DNA from: Pedinophyceae sp. YPF-701 | Lineage: Eukaryota > Chlorophyta > Pedinophyceae | DNA: 64,000 nt | Assembly (NCBI GenBank): GCA_916048055.1 | Contig: CAJZHL010000012.1 | Span: 248,001-312,000 of the forward strand | Reading direction: 5' to 3' | Shown here: positions 1 to 10,911 of the stretch, one piece after another | Position numbering within the stretch: position 1 is the stretch's first letter | Layout: each line of letters opens with the position of its first letter | The notes under the pieces: model-generated | What the model saw: only the letters and a program-made list of their open reading frames with translations | What the model was told of the DNA's origin: nothing | Database searches by the model: none | Made by a program: the position numbers and the translations under genes

Positions 1-540
1 ACATCCGTATGCGGTGGTTCAGCATCGCGCTCCCTGCTGTCAGTGATCGTTAGCGCAAGCGGCGACGCTGTGCTTGCCTGCATGGGACCACGCGGAATGC
101 GGCGGCCGCGAGGGACGAAGCCGCGACTTCTCGCCCCCGAGATCGCACTCGCTATCGGCTGAGCGCATGGACGTCACTCAACCCTCGCCTCGCTCCACCA
201 CCGGCCCGCAGGAGCGCGCGACCCAGCCCGCGCCCGCTGGCGTGCCCACGGTCGCCCCCGCACCTCCTGTTCCGGGAGCCACCTGCATTTTGACGGCCCA
301 GCGCGGTCCTCCGGCGTCGAGCGACGCGCCTGCTGCGCTGCGTGGGCGCACGCGCCGGCACGGCCTCTGCACGACCTCGAATTGGAGCTGCTAGGCACCA
401 ATCGTATACAGTCACGCCGCGCACGCGAGTCGCGCGCGGCCTGCGGGCTACCAGGGCCGCGAGGGCCCGCACAAGCGGCCGCGTGCACCGCGTTCGCGTA
501 ATTCGCGCGCGGCCGCAAATCACCTGACTGCAGCGCTGCG

Positions 541-1345
541 TGATGACGCGGGAGAGGGAGCTGCGGCGCGGTTCCGGGCGCGCGGGCGGCGTGTCGACGG
601 GCTGGTCTGGTGCTGCGGCGGGCTGGTGCGCGCTCTGGCGCTGGGCGGGGGCCGGGGCGCGGCCGTGCGTGCTGGCGACAACAGCGTGCATCACAGCGCC
701 GCGGGGGCCGTTGCGGGGGCGGGGGCGGTGCGCGAGGACGCTGGGCGCGCGATGCGTGGGCGCGGACGTCGGGCGGCGGCCGGCATCGCGGCGCGGCGCG
801 GTACAGAGACGCGGAGTGACCTGCGGTGCGGGAGTGGTGGGTGACGCGGGGGGGGCGGGTCAGCGCGCGGTCGGCGTGTCGACGGGCTGCTCTGGTGCTG
901 CGCCGGGCCGAGGCGCGCTCCGCGGCTGCTCGCGGGCCGGGGCGCGGTCGTGCGTGCTGGCGACGACAGCGCGGTTCCGCAGCGCCGCGGGGGCCGTTGC
1001 GGGGGCGGGGGCGGTGCGCGAGGACGCTGGGCGCGCGATGCGTGGGCGCGGACGTCGGGCGGCGGCCGGCATCGCGGCGCGGCGCGGTACAGAGACGCGG
1101 AGTGACCTGCGGTGCGGGAGTGGTGGGTGACGCGGGGGGGGCGGGTCAGCGCGCGGTCGGCGTGTCGACGGGCTGCTCTGGTGCTGCGCCGGGCCGAGGC
1201 GCGCTCCGCGGCTGCTCGCGGGCCGGGGCGCGGTCGTGCGTGCTGGCGACGACAGCGCGGTTCCGCAGCGCCGCGGGGGCCGTTGCGGGGGCGGGGGCGG
1301 TGCGCGAGGACGCTGGGTGCGCGATGCGTGGGCGCGGGCGTCGGG
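541..1345. repeat. 286-bp tandem repeat array, about 2.7 units
   Basis: The segment beginning CGCGAGGACG recurs at 731, 1017 and 1303, exactly 286 bp apart. Units 2 and 3 (about 843-1128 and 1129-1345) are nearly identical. The first half of unit 1 is clearly diverged, and unit 3 is truncated where it meets an inverted copy of a dispersed repeat. The unit is G-rich on this strand. Long open frames cross it on both strands, but they are low-complexity Arg/Ala/Gly or Pro/Arg strings expected from GC-rich DNA, so I call it non-coding. Confidence 0.9.
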
Positions 1346-1349
1346 CGCG

Positions 1350-1455
1350 ACGAGCATGTGACGTGGGTGGAACGCAGAGCCGCCGCTTGCATGTCGTGCG
1401 CGGCCACGTCATGTGTGTTTTGTTGTACCTGACGTGATGCACGTGGGGCGAGCTA
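1350..1455 (-). repeat. Inverted partial copy of the NBP35-3'-end dispersed repeat
   Basis: Read on the minus strand, this stretch matches the dispersed element at 11,850-11,920 and 13,380-13,450, including the marker CAGGTACAACAAAACAC. It lies against the truncated end of the 286-bp array. The parental sequence is the 3' flank and last exon of NBP35 at 16.8-17.2 kb. Confidence 0.7.
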
Positions 1456-1667
1456 CAGCGGTGCATGCGGGCCCGAGCGGGCTCGTCGGTGGCGCGCCCG
1501 TGACGGACAATGCCGCGCCTGTGCGGGTTGACGCTCTCGGGGTGCTGATCTGAGTGTTGTTACAGCATGCATGACTGGCAGGACTCACGAGCCTGCAGCT
1601 CGTGCTGTCGTGCCGTGTGACGTCCCGCCCGCCCGACCCCCACCACCCCCCCCCCTGGTCGACTCGC
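1456..1667. other. Short intergenic stretch, no gene seen
   Basis: No open frame with gene-like composition. It contains a C-rich run near 1640-1655, just downstream of the nuclease gene's stop codon, and is probably that gene's 3' untranslated region. Confidence 0.4.
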
Positions 1668-2717
1668 TCACTCGTCGAACTCGTCGCGGTCGTCCAGCCC
1701 CAGCTCCTTCGTCCGGCGCGCGACGATTTGAGCTGCCGCCGAGCCCGGCGGATACACCGGCGGCGCTTGCTGCGTCTCCGAGCGCGGGAAGGTCGCGAAG
1801 CGCCGGCTCGCGCGCGCCTCGGCGCTCGTGCTCACGTAGGGGCGCACCCAGTCCGGGATGAGCTCCTTGACGAAGTCGCTGCACTCCGTGATGTCGGCGC
1901 CACGCACGGCGGGGTTCATGAAGTCGAACACCTGCTGGACGTCCTCGATCTCGCCCAGGCCCTTGACGTGCTCCAGGAGCGTCATGAGGTCCTGCGCCTT
2001 CGAACCCTCGTCCCCAAACCTGCACCTCTTGACAGCGTCTTGCTGCGCCAGGAAGTTCAAAGGGATCGGCATCGCGTCGTCGTAGAACAGGGTCGTCCAC
2101 GACATGACGACGCCGTCCGTGAGCTCGAAGTCCGTGTCGAGGTGCTCGCTCTCGAGCGCCTCGACCACCGCGGCGGCGATGCGGTGCAGCCGGTACTGCG
2201 AGGAGACGTGCATCCCGCGGCGCCCCCGGTGCTCGAACTCGTCGACATTGGCGCACAGAATGCGCGTCGGCAGGCCCGTCAGCCTGCACCAATAAATTGC
2301 GAGGTCCTGCGCGCGCCGCAGCTGTTGCGGGCCGTCGTACAGGTCGTGGGATCTTTCGTCGATCTCCAGCACCACCACGGCGTGCTCCCCGACGAACACG
2401 ATGTCCCCTCGCGACTTGCGACCAAAGTCACTGTTGGTCGTGTTGCGTCCCACGATCGTCAAGTCGTCCACCCTGAGCTTCAGAATGCCCAGGATGAAGT
2501 GCAGGTTGGCGCGCTCCGCCGAGGACTTCCACCCGAGCGGCGTGTCGGGCGCGTCCAACCCCTTCATGTGGGGGCTGCCGTGCCCCTTGCAGTACCGGCG
2601 GCGCACCGCCCCGCGAGTCCGGTTGCTACGCGCCATCGTGGCGACGTAGACCGCCTCGGCGCCGCATCCCTCCTCGGAGCACTGCCAGCGCTTGGAGAGC
2701 TTGCTGATCGGGTCCAT
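1668..2717 (-). CDS. PD-(D/E)XK-like nuclease with Cys-rich N-terminal motif
   Basis: Single open frame of 349 residues from an ATG at 2717. Residues about 12-45 hold a C-x4-C-x24-C-x2-H motif followed by SPHMKG; the layout resembles the EsV-1-7 type cysteine motif of algae and large DNA viruses, although the central spacing is longer than usual. Residues about 90-150 have the look of a restriction-endonuclease fold: RGDIVF, then VVVLEIDERSH, then a helix with Arg/Gln, then a strand ending in CANVDEF. Similar D...ExDxxxH proteins occur in giant viruses and algae. The remainder is unrecognised and the C-terminus is acidic. The frame continues upstream of the ATG without a stop, and an echo of the SPHxKG motif occurs there. 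Nuclease activity is inference; no partner gene is adjacent. Confidence 0.7.
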   Translation of the reverse strand: MDPISKLSKRWQCSEEGCGAEAVYVATMARSNRTRGAVRRRYCKGHGSPHMKGLDAPDTPLGWKSSAERANLHFILGILKLRVDDLTIVGRNTTNSDFGRKSRGDIVFVGEHAVVVLEIDERSHDLYDGPQQLRRAQDLAIYWCRLTGLPTRILCANVDEFEHRGRRGMHVSSQYRLHRIAAAVVEALESEHLDTDFELTDGVVMSWTTLFYDDAMPIPLNFLAQQDAVKRCRFGDEGSKAQDLMTLLEHVKGLGEIEDVQQVFDFMNPAVRGADITECSDFVKELIPDWVRPYVSTSAEARASRRFATFPRSETQQAPPVYPPGSAAAQIVARRTKELGLDDRDEFDE

Positions 2718-3297
2718 GTCGTCGAAGAGCGCTGGTGACGTCCAGCCTGCAGCGAGAACGACGTGCAAAGCCCCCTTTGAAAAAAAACGAGGTCGATGTG
2801 CGGTGCCTCGCTGCGGGAACCAGAGCCGCTTGATCACGTCCCGGGGGCACGCGGTGACGCCAGGCCGCGACGGGACGACGCAATCGCGGGACGAGGCTCC
2901 CGGGGAGGGCCTGGGTGTCGCACAACAGCATTTCAGTCCGGCCGCCACGCACCTCGACTCCTCGCACTCGCGTCCCTTGACGTGCGGCGACCTGTGACGT
3001 CGACGATAAGTGAACGTCTCCAGTCCCCGGCGGACAGCTGATGGCGCACGAGCGACAAGGCACGGCAAGCCGGGACTGACTGGAGCGACGACGCCTGACG
3101 GGCTCAGCACGGCTGCGGCGCGGGCTGTTTCGCCCGCGCCGTCGACATGTCGCAGTCAAAAACAGCGGAACACCGTCCAGCCACGCTCGTGGATGCTCCG
3201 CGCTCCACGCTGAGCGCCCAAGCAAGAGACGCTTGGCGCCTTCCCTCGTGACGCCCGCTCAGAGGACGAAGCGAGGCGCCGTGCGCGCAAAGCGTAG

Positions 3298-5358
3298 ATG
3301 GACTCTTCACCTTCCGCGATGACGGAGCTTGAGCTGTCACTCGCCGAGGAGGAGGAGGAGAGCAGCGACGAGGAGGAGGAGCAGCGCGAAGAGGGCGAGC
3401 GCTACCTCACGGAGGGCGCTCTCCATGCCCTCGTACGCCTGGTGCGCGCTCATGGTGCTCGGGTTCGTTCCCGACCGCTGCATGTCTCCGTGTCGCGTCC
3501 GAGGAGTGCGGAACCGCTGTGCAACAGTTTGAGAGGGCCCAGCACGCGCAGCAGCACGCGTGTTGTTTGAGCGCAGGACTGGGCCACACTCGCCGGCCAC
3601 GTGAGCAGGGAGCCTCGCGCCGATCGGGCCGAGGCGAGCGTGGACGGCGACGACGGGCAGGCGCGCCTCTACACGGCGCGCCAAATGCGGCACGCCTGGG
3701 CGGTGCTCACGGCGCCGGTCCGGGCGATGCCGGGCACGAAGGGGGCCGCGGCTGCGCCGAAGAACCCGTACCTGCCGACATGGTACACGGTCGAGGACGA
3801 CATCCTCGTCAGTCTCATCGACGCGCTGCTGGCGCCGCCTTGCCTGCAGCTGGAGCCGCGCCCGCCGGTCAAGTCCGCCCAGGACGTCGACTGGCAGGAG
3901 ATCGCGGACAGGCTGAACGGCCAGGTGGCTCGGCAGCTCAAGGAGTGGGGTCTCGACGGGCAGCACCCGCCGCGGTCCGCCGCGGCCGTGCGCGAGCGCG
4001 TGTGTTGCGCCTTGGACGTGACGTACCACTGGCTCGCGCACGACCGGGCCCGCGCGAACCAGTTCTCCGGACCGGTGGAAGGCAACGCGCAAGGCGCCCG
4101 GAGGAGGCAGCCGGGCTGCTTCGACAAGCCAGACGGCGGGAAACTGCGCGCGGCCGCCTTCGCGGCCGGGAAGGTGAGCAAACCCCACCCACGTGCCCGT
4201 GTCGCTGCAGCTGCTACTGGCCGGCGTGGGCCGCAGTGTGTCGCCCCGGCGGCGGTTCCATCGGCGCGGAGCACGATGTGGCAGAGCATGCCCCCGTGCT
4301 CGTCGCAGGACAAGGAGAAGCTCAACAAATTGGCGCGCAAGAACAAGAGGAAGCTTGACGAGATGCGCAAGCAGGACGTGGAGAACGGCAGGAAAGACAG
4401 GGCGGAGTCGAACCTGGCGGCGGGGTGGTCGAGGAGGGGAGAGCAGGATGCGTGGCCGGACGAGCAGCGCGAAGCCTTCATGGCGCTCATGGTCGCGAAG
4501 CTCAAGGCCCGCCCCCCCCCCGAGGGCCGGCCGGAGGTGCGCATCCCCGCCCTGCTCTCAGCCCCCGCACCCCCTCTCCCCCGGCGCGGCCCGCCAACGG
4601 TCGATCTTGCCCTCGACTCAGTCAGTCAGTCAGACTGACTCTATGACGACACACACCGCGGCGCGGTCGATCGTCAATCCCCTCGTACCTCCCAGTCTGA
4701 CGTCCAACCCCATTCTCCTTTCTCCCGCCCCGTGTTTTTTCGCAGGCGCTGGCGCCAGTGTTCGAGGATGTCGCCGCGGAGCTCAACCGGCGGTTCGGAA
4801 CCAATAGGGGTGTATCTGGACTTCACAATCAGTGGAACAAGGGCGCAAGGCAGCGCGCCATCAACGAGCACGGGCTGCAGGACGTCCTCACGATCCGCCA
4901 TCCGTGGGGGGCGGAGGAGGACGGGATGATCTTGGACCTGTGTGTCAACCAAAACAACACGGTGAGACGCACGACCGACGAGATCTTCGCGCCCGACGTG
5001 CGTCCTCGATGCCCGCGACCGCGGCCTGGACGCGGCGTGGGCAGGTGCATCGCATGTGCTTGCGGCGCATTGACTCGTAGTTTGCATAGTCGGCACCGTC
5101 CACGTGCGCGCACTGCAGAGCTGGAAGCACAAGCACCAGGCGTACAACGACAGGGTTCGTGCTCGGAACGCCGCGAAGCCTCCGGAGGACAAGCTGCCCA
5201 CTCGGACTCGACAGGCGTTGGAGGGCCGCTACCAGTCGCTGGCGCCTGAGGGTACTAAGAGACTGGTGGACGCCCAGGCTCGCTACAGGGCGGAACGCCG
5301 GGTGCGGGAGGCTGCCAAGCTTGCTGCGGCAGGCGAGGCGGCCCAGGGGACGCCGTGA
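3298..5358 (+). CDS. Multi-module Myb/SANT-like (trihelix-like) DNA-binding protein
   Basis: Proposed exons are 3298-3441, 3661-4173, 4309-4536, 4746-4997 and 5119-5358; the last four join in phase. The 3' end of intron 1 is uncertain, because the sequence at 3601-3660 is also open. The protein begins with an acidic Glu/Ser stretch. Module 1 contains W-A-V-L-T-A-P and then WYTVEDD ... DWQEIADRL ... RSAAAVRERV. Module 2 runs DAWPDEQREAF ... FEDVAAELNRRF ... LHNQW across an intron. Module 3 runs HPWGAEEDGM ... RTRQALEGRYQSL across another. The spacing of Trp, acidic and Arg residues fits Myb/SANT or trihelix folds. A transcription or chromatin role is inferred. A paralogue lies at 12.3-13.0 kb. 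Confidence 0.7.
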
Positions 5359-8106
5359 GTCCCGCAGCGCTGGTCGCTGCAGCGATGGTAAGATGGCAGT
5401 TTGGGGAAACGTGAGAATCGCACAGACACAGCGGCGCCCACGCAGCGCCCGGTGGTGGACAGTATCAAGGCCGCGTGCCCTACGACAATAGGTGGGTCTG
5501 TGACGACGTTCGAGGAGCTGTGCGCGGTTGGTACGAGACACAACCTGTTGCACAACCACTGTCGCCATGACCACCAGCTGCATCATCATCGAGGTCCTGT
5601 CGCGTGGATCGGCGCGCAGCTCGCTCGGCGGCGATCTCTGCGCCGATCGCATGCCCGGGCGGAGGAGGGCGTGGATCTTGCTGGGCCAGCAAGACCACCT
5701 GGGGCTCGGTTTGCTGTCGTGCCATCCACGCGGCGACTCCGTCGCCGTCGCTGCGTTCGGCCGACCCGTCGCACGGTGGCCGTGACACTCAGCCAGCCCG
5801 GCTGTCACGCCTCTCGTTCGTCACACGACACACGCAGCCGTATGGCCAGCAGCGCTGCGGTTGTGCGCCCATGTCATGGGGGTAGCGTGGGGGCGAGGAG
5901 GGCGTGGGGGGCGGGCAGGGATCCCGAGCGATCCGGCGCTTCAGCGCGCGGAGTTGTGGCTTCGCGCCCCGTCGTCCGAACTCGGCTCGCAGCAGCGCTG
6001 CTGCTGCTAGCTAGCAGACCTCGTGAGCAAGGTCGCGTGGCATCGCGATGTCGTCCAGCCGGACGCTCGTCGTCTCGTGTCGTGGGCCGCTGGCGCTCCG
6101 TCCGCTCCCGCCCGGAGCCGCAGCACCCCCTCGTCGTCGGACCTCCTTCTCCTCGCAACGCCCCATGGAGCTCTTGAGCGCGCTGCTGCTGCTCGCCATG
6201 CGCTCCGCCGTGCGCGACCGCGCTGCTGTGCCGCCGCGGATCGGGGGCAGCATCGCGCTGGCCGCAGCCGCATTCCGTCCAGATCGCCAGCAACATTAAA
6301 AAAATAAACAGCTGGGGATCCCCTCTCCGAGGACGGCCCGGGAGACGCTGCGCCCCCGCGCCCCGAGGACTCGGACTGCAGCGGCACGGGCTCGGAGGCG
6401 CCCGCGTGTGGACGCGGAGGGCGTTGCGGGCTCGATCTGCGCGGCAGAGCAATGCACGGCGCACTAAAAGGAGGCGCGCATGCGCGGAACGACCGTGGGA
6501 TTTGGTGTTGTCTCTGTCGCGCGCAGGGAATCGCAGGGCGGCAGCGAGCTCGCCTCGCGGTCGCGCGTGAAGCCCATGCGCGGCGCGGGCGACTTCCGCG
6601 CTGACGCCGACGCAGTCCGGCCTGGGGCGTCGCGGTGCGCACGCCGGACGCACCGGGCACGCGAGAGCGCGCGGCTCAGCTGCCCTGCGTCGAGGGCGCT
6701 TGACGCAATCGCGATCCACTGCGAGGGGCCGGGAGAGCAGCAGGGACATCGGTGCGCGTGCAACCCGAGGCTGCCGTGCTGCCCGCGGGCAGGCGGGGAG
6801 CGGCGTGCGAGGCGGGCGAACACAGATCATGCAGGGAGGGGCCGGCGCACCAGCGCGCGGCGCTCGTGGTCGCGGAGGGCGTGGGAGCGACGGCGTGGAG
6901 AGCGCCGCCACGCTGTCCCTCCTGGTGGTCGCGTCCTAGACGTCCTGGCACGAAGGGAGGGGCCAGACCACACGCCGGGTGTCGTGTCATCCGGCCGCAC
7001 ATCGTCAGCGCCGGGGCCGGCAGCGTGCCGCCGCCACAGCACGGCGCTTGTCCGTGGGGGCAACCTTCGGCTGGGGTGGCCTGCGCGTTCGCCGCCGCGC
7101 TCATGGCGAGGTCCGCAGGACGCAGAGAGCGCAGATGAACGGCGGCTCGTGCTCAAGCAGTGCATTCCTCCCACGTGCAGGGCCAGCGCCTGCATCCAAC
7201 CAGGGACAATCCACCCGCTACCGCTGTGACGACAATCACGCCGAAGTGCCAGGGAATCCTGACAGGTCGACAAACAACCGACCTGGTGCGTGCGCAGCAA
7301 CGGCGTGGCACGCCCCTGTGCGGCCCGGGTGGGTGTGCACAGTGCAGGTCAGAGGCGCCACGCGCAGCTTTCCTGGGACTCGCCCTTCCAGCAGCCCATC
7401 ATCGCCGCTGGAGGATGTAGAGTGCCATTTTCTGCGTGGAACTCGCCCTCACGGAGCGCGGAGCCGTGGGCGCCGTACACCTAGCTGCCGCTGACCACCT
7501 CGCACCCGATGCCCCAACCTACGCGATCGCGTGCTCGGCGCACGAGCCTCGCATGCTCGTGATGGCTGGCCGCACAGGCAGGGCGTGCATGTATCGCCAG
7601 TGATCGCTCGACGGGTCATGTCACACCGCCCCGAGGGTAGTCCCATGCCCCAGCTCACGATCACGACAGCCCCGCATCGTAGCCGCCGCGAATCCCACGA
7701 CCACCGCACTCTCGCTTCGAAGGCGCGCAAGAGAGACGTTCTCCTGTTCCGGACCGTGCCAGGCGCGAGGAACCCCCCATCATCCCAGCAGCATGGTTTC
7801 GCTGCCTCGCACAGCGTACTCACCAAGGCGCCGATCAGGATGGAGGGACTTGACGGCTTTCGCTGCAAGATTCTCGCGCCGTCCTCGCGGGGGCAGGCTT
7901 TCGCCGCACGAGAGAGCGCCCACTGGAGATCTCAGCCGCTTCCGAGCAGCCGCCCCGGCGGCGGGCGCGCAGTGAGGCCCACCCGGAAGCTCCTGTCTAG
8001 GAAGACCACCTCCAGGTCCACTCGTGTTTGCTTCGCGACCGCAGGTGGGCCCGGACAGCTACAAGTACTAGGTCACCCGTCCGGTAGCGCGGCTCTCGGG
8101 CTCGAC
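5359..8106. other. Long stretch without a supported gene
   Basis: About 2.7 kb. Several open frames of 200-350 residues exist on both strands, but they are Arg/Ala/Pro-rich, overlap each other and contain no motif I recognise, as expected in about 70 % GC DNA. I see no repeat shared with the rest of the island. An A-rich patch at about 6297-6310 stands out from the composition. Confidence 0.4.
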
Positions 8107-8280
8107 ATGGCCGCCCCCGCGGCTTCCCTGGAAGGGCCATCGTTCACGCTCGCTGTCGACGGCGGCGCCACGTCCGTGGTGATCGAGATCGACGAGAGCG
8201 CGTGTACGAGCACCTGGTCTGCTGCTCTCAGGCTGGAAATGCGCAGACTGGGCGCCATCCTGTTCCGCTTCCGCACCTGA
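8107..8280 (+). pseudogene. Possible remnant of a PD-(D/E)XK-type nuclease
   Basis: From an ATG at 8107 a short frame reads VVIEIDES about 20 residues in and, after a helix rich in Leu/Arg, ILFRF just before the stop. The E-x-D core followed by an R-x-x-R helix and an I-x-x-x-F-R-F strand is the pattern of VSR or DUF559-like endonucleases and echoes VVVLEIDERSH in the nuclease at 1668-2717. The conserved His is missing and the fragment is only 57 residues, so if real it is a broken copy. Chance resemblance is quite possible. Confidence 0.2.
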
Positions 8281-8896
8281 CGGAGTGCTGGTCAGGCCTG
8301 GCCTGTCGTCAGGCGCGCCGACGGGGCGCGCTCAGGCCTGTGAGAGCCGCCTGCTCGATGTCTGCAGTGCCGCAGACGTTCCCGTTGCGGAAGGCCCCGT
8401 TGCTGCTCGCTTCGCCTCACACTCGCCTCGTTTCAAGGTTGCCTGGAAAATCGGCAGCCAGAGAAACGTCGATACGCTCCCCTGTGCGGCGTCACCGTCC
8501 CACATTGATTCCTAGCTATCAAAACAACAATTCTCACCGCTGGTCTGTGTCGCCAGCCGACGACTTCAGGGCGCAGTGCGGGGCTCGCCGATCAAATCGC
8601 TCGACCGCCCGCGAGCTCTGTGCCGAACGAGCGCCCCCTCGGGCGTTCTTGCAGTGCTTGAGTGTGCAGTTTGTGTGACAGTTTGACACCACTTCGAAGC
8701 CGTGCGCCGCATCGCACTTCCGCCTTGACCTCATTGTCGCCAAGACCAGGGACACACATGACGCGAGGCGAGTCAAGATGCACTACTTTTACATGCGCAC
8801 GGATCCGTGCGGTCCGGGACGGTCCGGACCGCAGTCGCCCCCTACACCCCCCCCCCGGTCAGACACGTACGCCGATGTACGCGCACGACGGTCAGG
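8281..8896. other. Intergenic stretch, nothing supported
   Basis: No gene-like frame on either strand. The only visible structure is a C-run at about 8852-8860, just downstream of the minus-strand gene's stop codon. Confidence 0.4.
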
Positions 8897-10188
8897 CTAG
8901 TCCTCCTCCGAATCGAGGTCGGAAGCTCCCGCATCATGCTCCGCAAGCATCTGCTCCCGCCACTCGTCCGCGCCCAGGGCGGGTGCGTTGGTGAACGCGG
9001 GCTCGTCGAGCGCCTCCATCTGGCACCATTGCCGGTCGACGGCCACGGGCTGCCACACCCCATCCACCAGACTGATCACGCCGCCGACTGGCTCCAAGCC
9101 CTGTGAACAAAGAGCTCTGCAGTCTGTGTGAGTTCGAATCAACAATAACAGCCCTTCTCGGCTCGTTGGGCTCGCCCCGTCGCGTGGGCGGGATGAGGCG
9201 AAGGCGCGCGGAGGGCTTTCGCGGCCAGGCAACAGACATGAGCGAGCAGCTGCGAGCACGTCGTAGTCTTCACCTTGGTGTCTGGGTTGGGAAACAAGCC
9301 CTGCTCGCCCATCTGCACGACCCTGCGCACGCTGCCCGCCGGCGCGCGGAAAGCCTCCTGCACCAGTGCACGTGCATGGCGCTCGCCTCCGCCCGCACCA
9401 GTGAGGCTGGTAGCGGCGCGGACCATGCCCGCCGTCAGCCGGTGCAGCAGATCGTCGCGCAGCAGCCGCGCCAGGATCAGGTCCGACTCGGCGGCCGCCT
9501 CGTCGACCCGGACACCGCAGACGAGGCACCAGACCAGAATCGGCTCAACGGCGTGGGCCAGGCGCAGAGGAACCTCGACACACGACCCTGGCTCGATGAC
9601 GAACTCCTTGCGATCGACGCAGAGCGTGAACTTCGGAAAGTTCGACGCCACCATCGTTAAGCACGTCTCCCACGACATTGCCGGGCGGGGCGTCCGCATA
9701 AGGCCCGGGTGCGCCAGTCGAGTTGTACGCACCACGAGGGTCTTCCGTGCGACCCCGGCGCCATCGAGGACAGCGACGAGGAGAAGTTGGCCGCCACGCG
9801 CACGTGACACGCCCATCACCTGCGCCCCGCCGGGGCGCACCGCTCCACAGACCTCGGGGGAATCCGGCTCCGGCTCCATCAACAGCCGGTACGTATACGC
9901 CGTCTGCCGCGCAAACGCCTCCGAAGGTGCCGCCGGGTATTGCGCCGCGGTCACGTCGCTCTCGACGACCAGCCGGTCCAGCGGCGGTGTGTCGATCGTC
10001 GGCGGCACCAGCGCCGGCGCCGTCAGCACCGCCCATTGCTGCTGCAGCTGCCGCATGAGGTCACCGCTGGTGACCGGCGCGCCGCCCCCGACGACGGGCG
10101 CGCCGGCGCCCTGCAGCGGCGTGTCGCCCGCAGCCGCCGTGCCGCCGGCAGCTGCAAATGCATTTGCAGCTGCCAGGTCCAGATCCAT
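8897..10188 (-). CDS. Unknown protein sharing a W-x-x-L-T-A-P motif with the Myb-like genes
   Basis: Two exons, 10188-9274 and 9100-8897, join in phase across a 173-bp intron to give 372 residues from the ATG at 10188. A start at 10305, or a spliced start near 11,319, is also possible. Residues about 45-60 read QLQQQWAVLTAP, matching the motif in the Myb/SANT-like proteins at 3.3 and 12.3 kb. After it come several beta-rich segments (LLLVAVLDGAGVARKTLVV, FTLCVDRKEFVIEPGS) and an acidic C-terminus ending DLDSEED. No known domain recognised. The resemblance to its neighbours suggests a lineage-specific family; function unknown. Confidence 0.55.
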
Positions 10189-10339
10189 TGCATCTGCCGG
10201 CACCGCGGCGGATGCGCCCACGACAGGGCCGCGAGGGACCGCCGGCCCGGTCGCCGGCGCTGCGGGCGGCAAGCTCGCGGAAGTGCCTCGCGGCGGCGGA
10301 CGCATCCCCGCGCGGCCCGTCTGGGTCCTACGGCGGGCC

Positions 10340-10911
10340 GCCGTCGACGGCGATGCCTGCGATCGGCACGCGGGGCGGTGGTCCGTGGGCGCGCGACCGG
10401 CAGAGGGCGTGTGCGCAGCAGAGCGCTGCGGGGCTGTGTGCCGGTGCGGTAGTGAGGAGGAGGGGGAATGTAGCGTGTCGGGGGGGGGGTGTGTTTGGGC
10501 CAAACAACGCGGGGGCGCGGGTGGCCCGGCGGCGGCGGCGTGCGCACCGTTGCGGGCATGTTCTCCTCCTCCTCCTCCGACGCGAAGCGGTCCGACGCGG
10601 GCTCAGGCAGCCCCATGCGGCCCCTCCGGACTATTGCGGCCCACGACGATGGGGCCGTCGGCGGCGCCTGCGATCGGCACGCGGGGCGGTGTTCCGTGGG
10701 TGCGCGACCGGCAGAGGGCGTGGGCGCAGCGCGCGCTCCGGCGAGCGCCGCGGGGGCTGTGTGCGGTAGGGGGGGGGGGGAGAGAAATGTAGCGTGTCAG
10801 GGGGGTGTGTTTGGCAACGCAGGGGGCGCGAGTGGCCCGGCGGCGGCGTCGAGCGCACCGTTGCGGGCATGTTCTCCTCCTCCTCCCCCGGCAGCCGCGG
10901 ACCCGCCAGCG
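10340..10911. repeat. 311-bp tandem duplication, two copies
   Basis: The stretch from TGCGATCGGCACGCGG (10,358) to the block TGCGGGCATGTTCTCC (10,551) recurs 311 bp downstream (10,669 and 10,862). The copies differ by several small indels, mostly in G-runs of 9-12 bases at about 10,480 and 10,770. The duplication lies immediately 5' of the minus-strand gene at 8.9-10.2 kb and could have duplicated part of its promoter or an N-terminal exon. Confidence 0.85.

Noticed and set aside
541-1345. Long frames through the 286-bp repeat as a repetitive protein
   Set aside because: 286 is not a multiple of three, so no frame repeats consistently; composition is that of random GC-rich sequence.
2900-3020. 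A second Cys-rich motif upstream of the nuclease start (SPHVKG echo)
   Set aside because: Only six residues agree and the Cys/His spacing is lost; too weak to extend the gene.
4618-4640. CAGTCAGTCAGTCAGACTGAC tandem and partial palindrome as an element end
   Set aside because: Short, inside an intron of the Myb-like gene, and not repeated with flanking structure elsewhere.
9120-9150. A tRNA-like B box (GAGTTCGAATC)
   Set aside because: No matching A box or acceptor stem could be drawn around it; it lies in an intron of the minus-strand gene.
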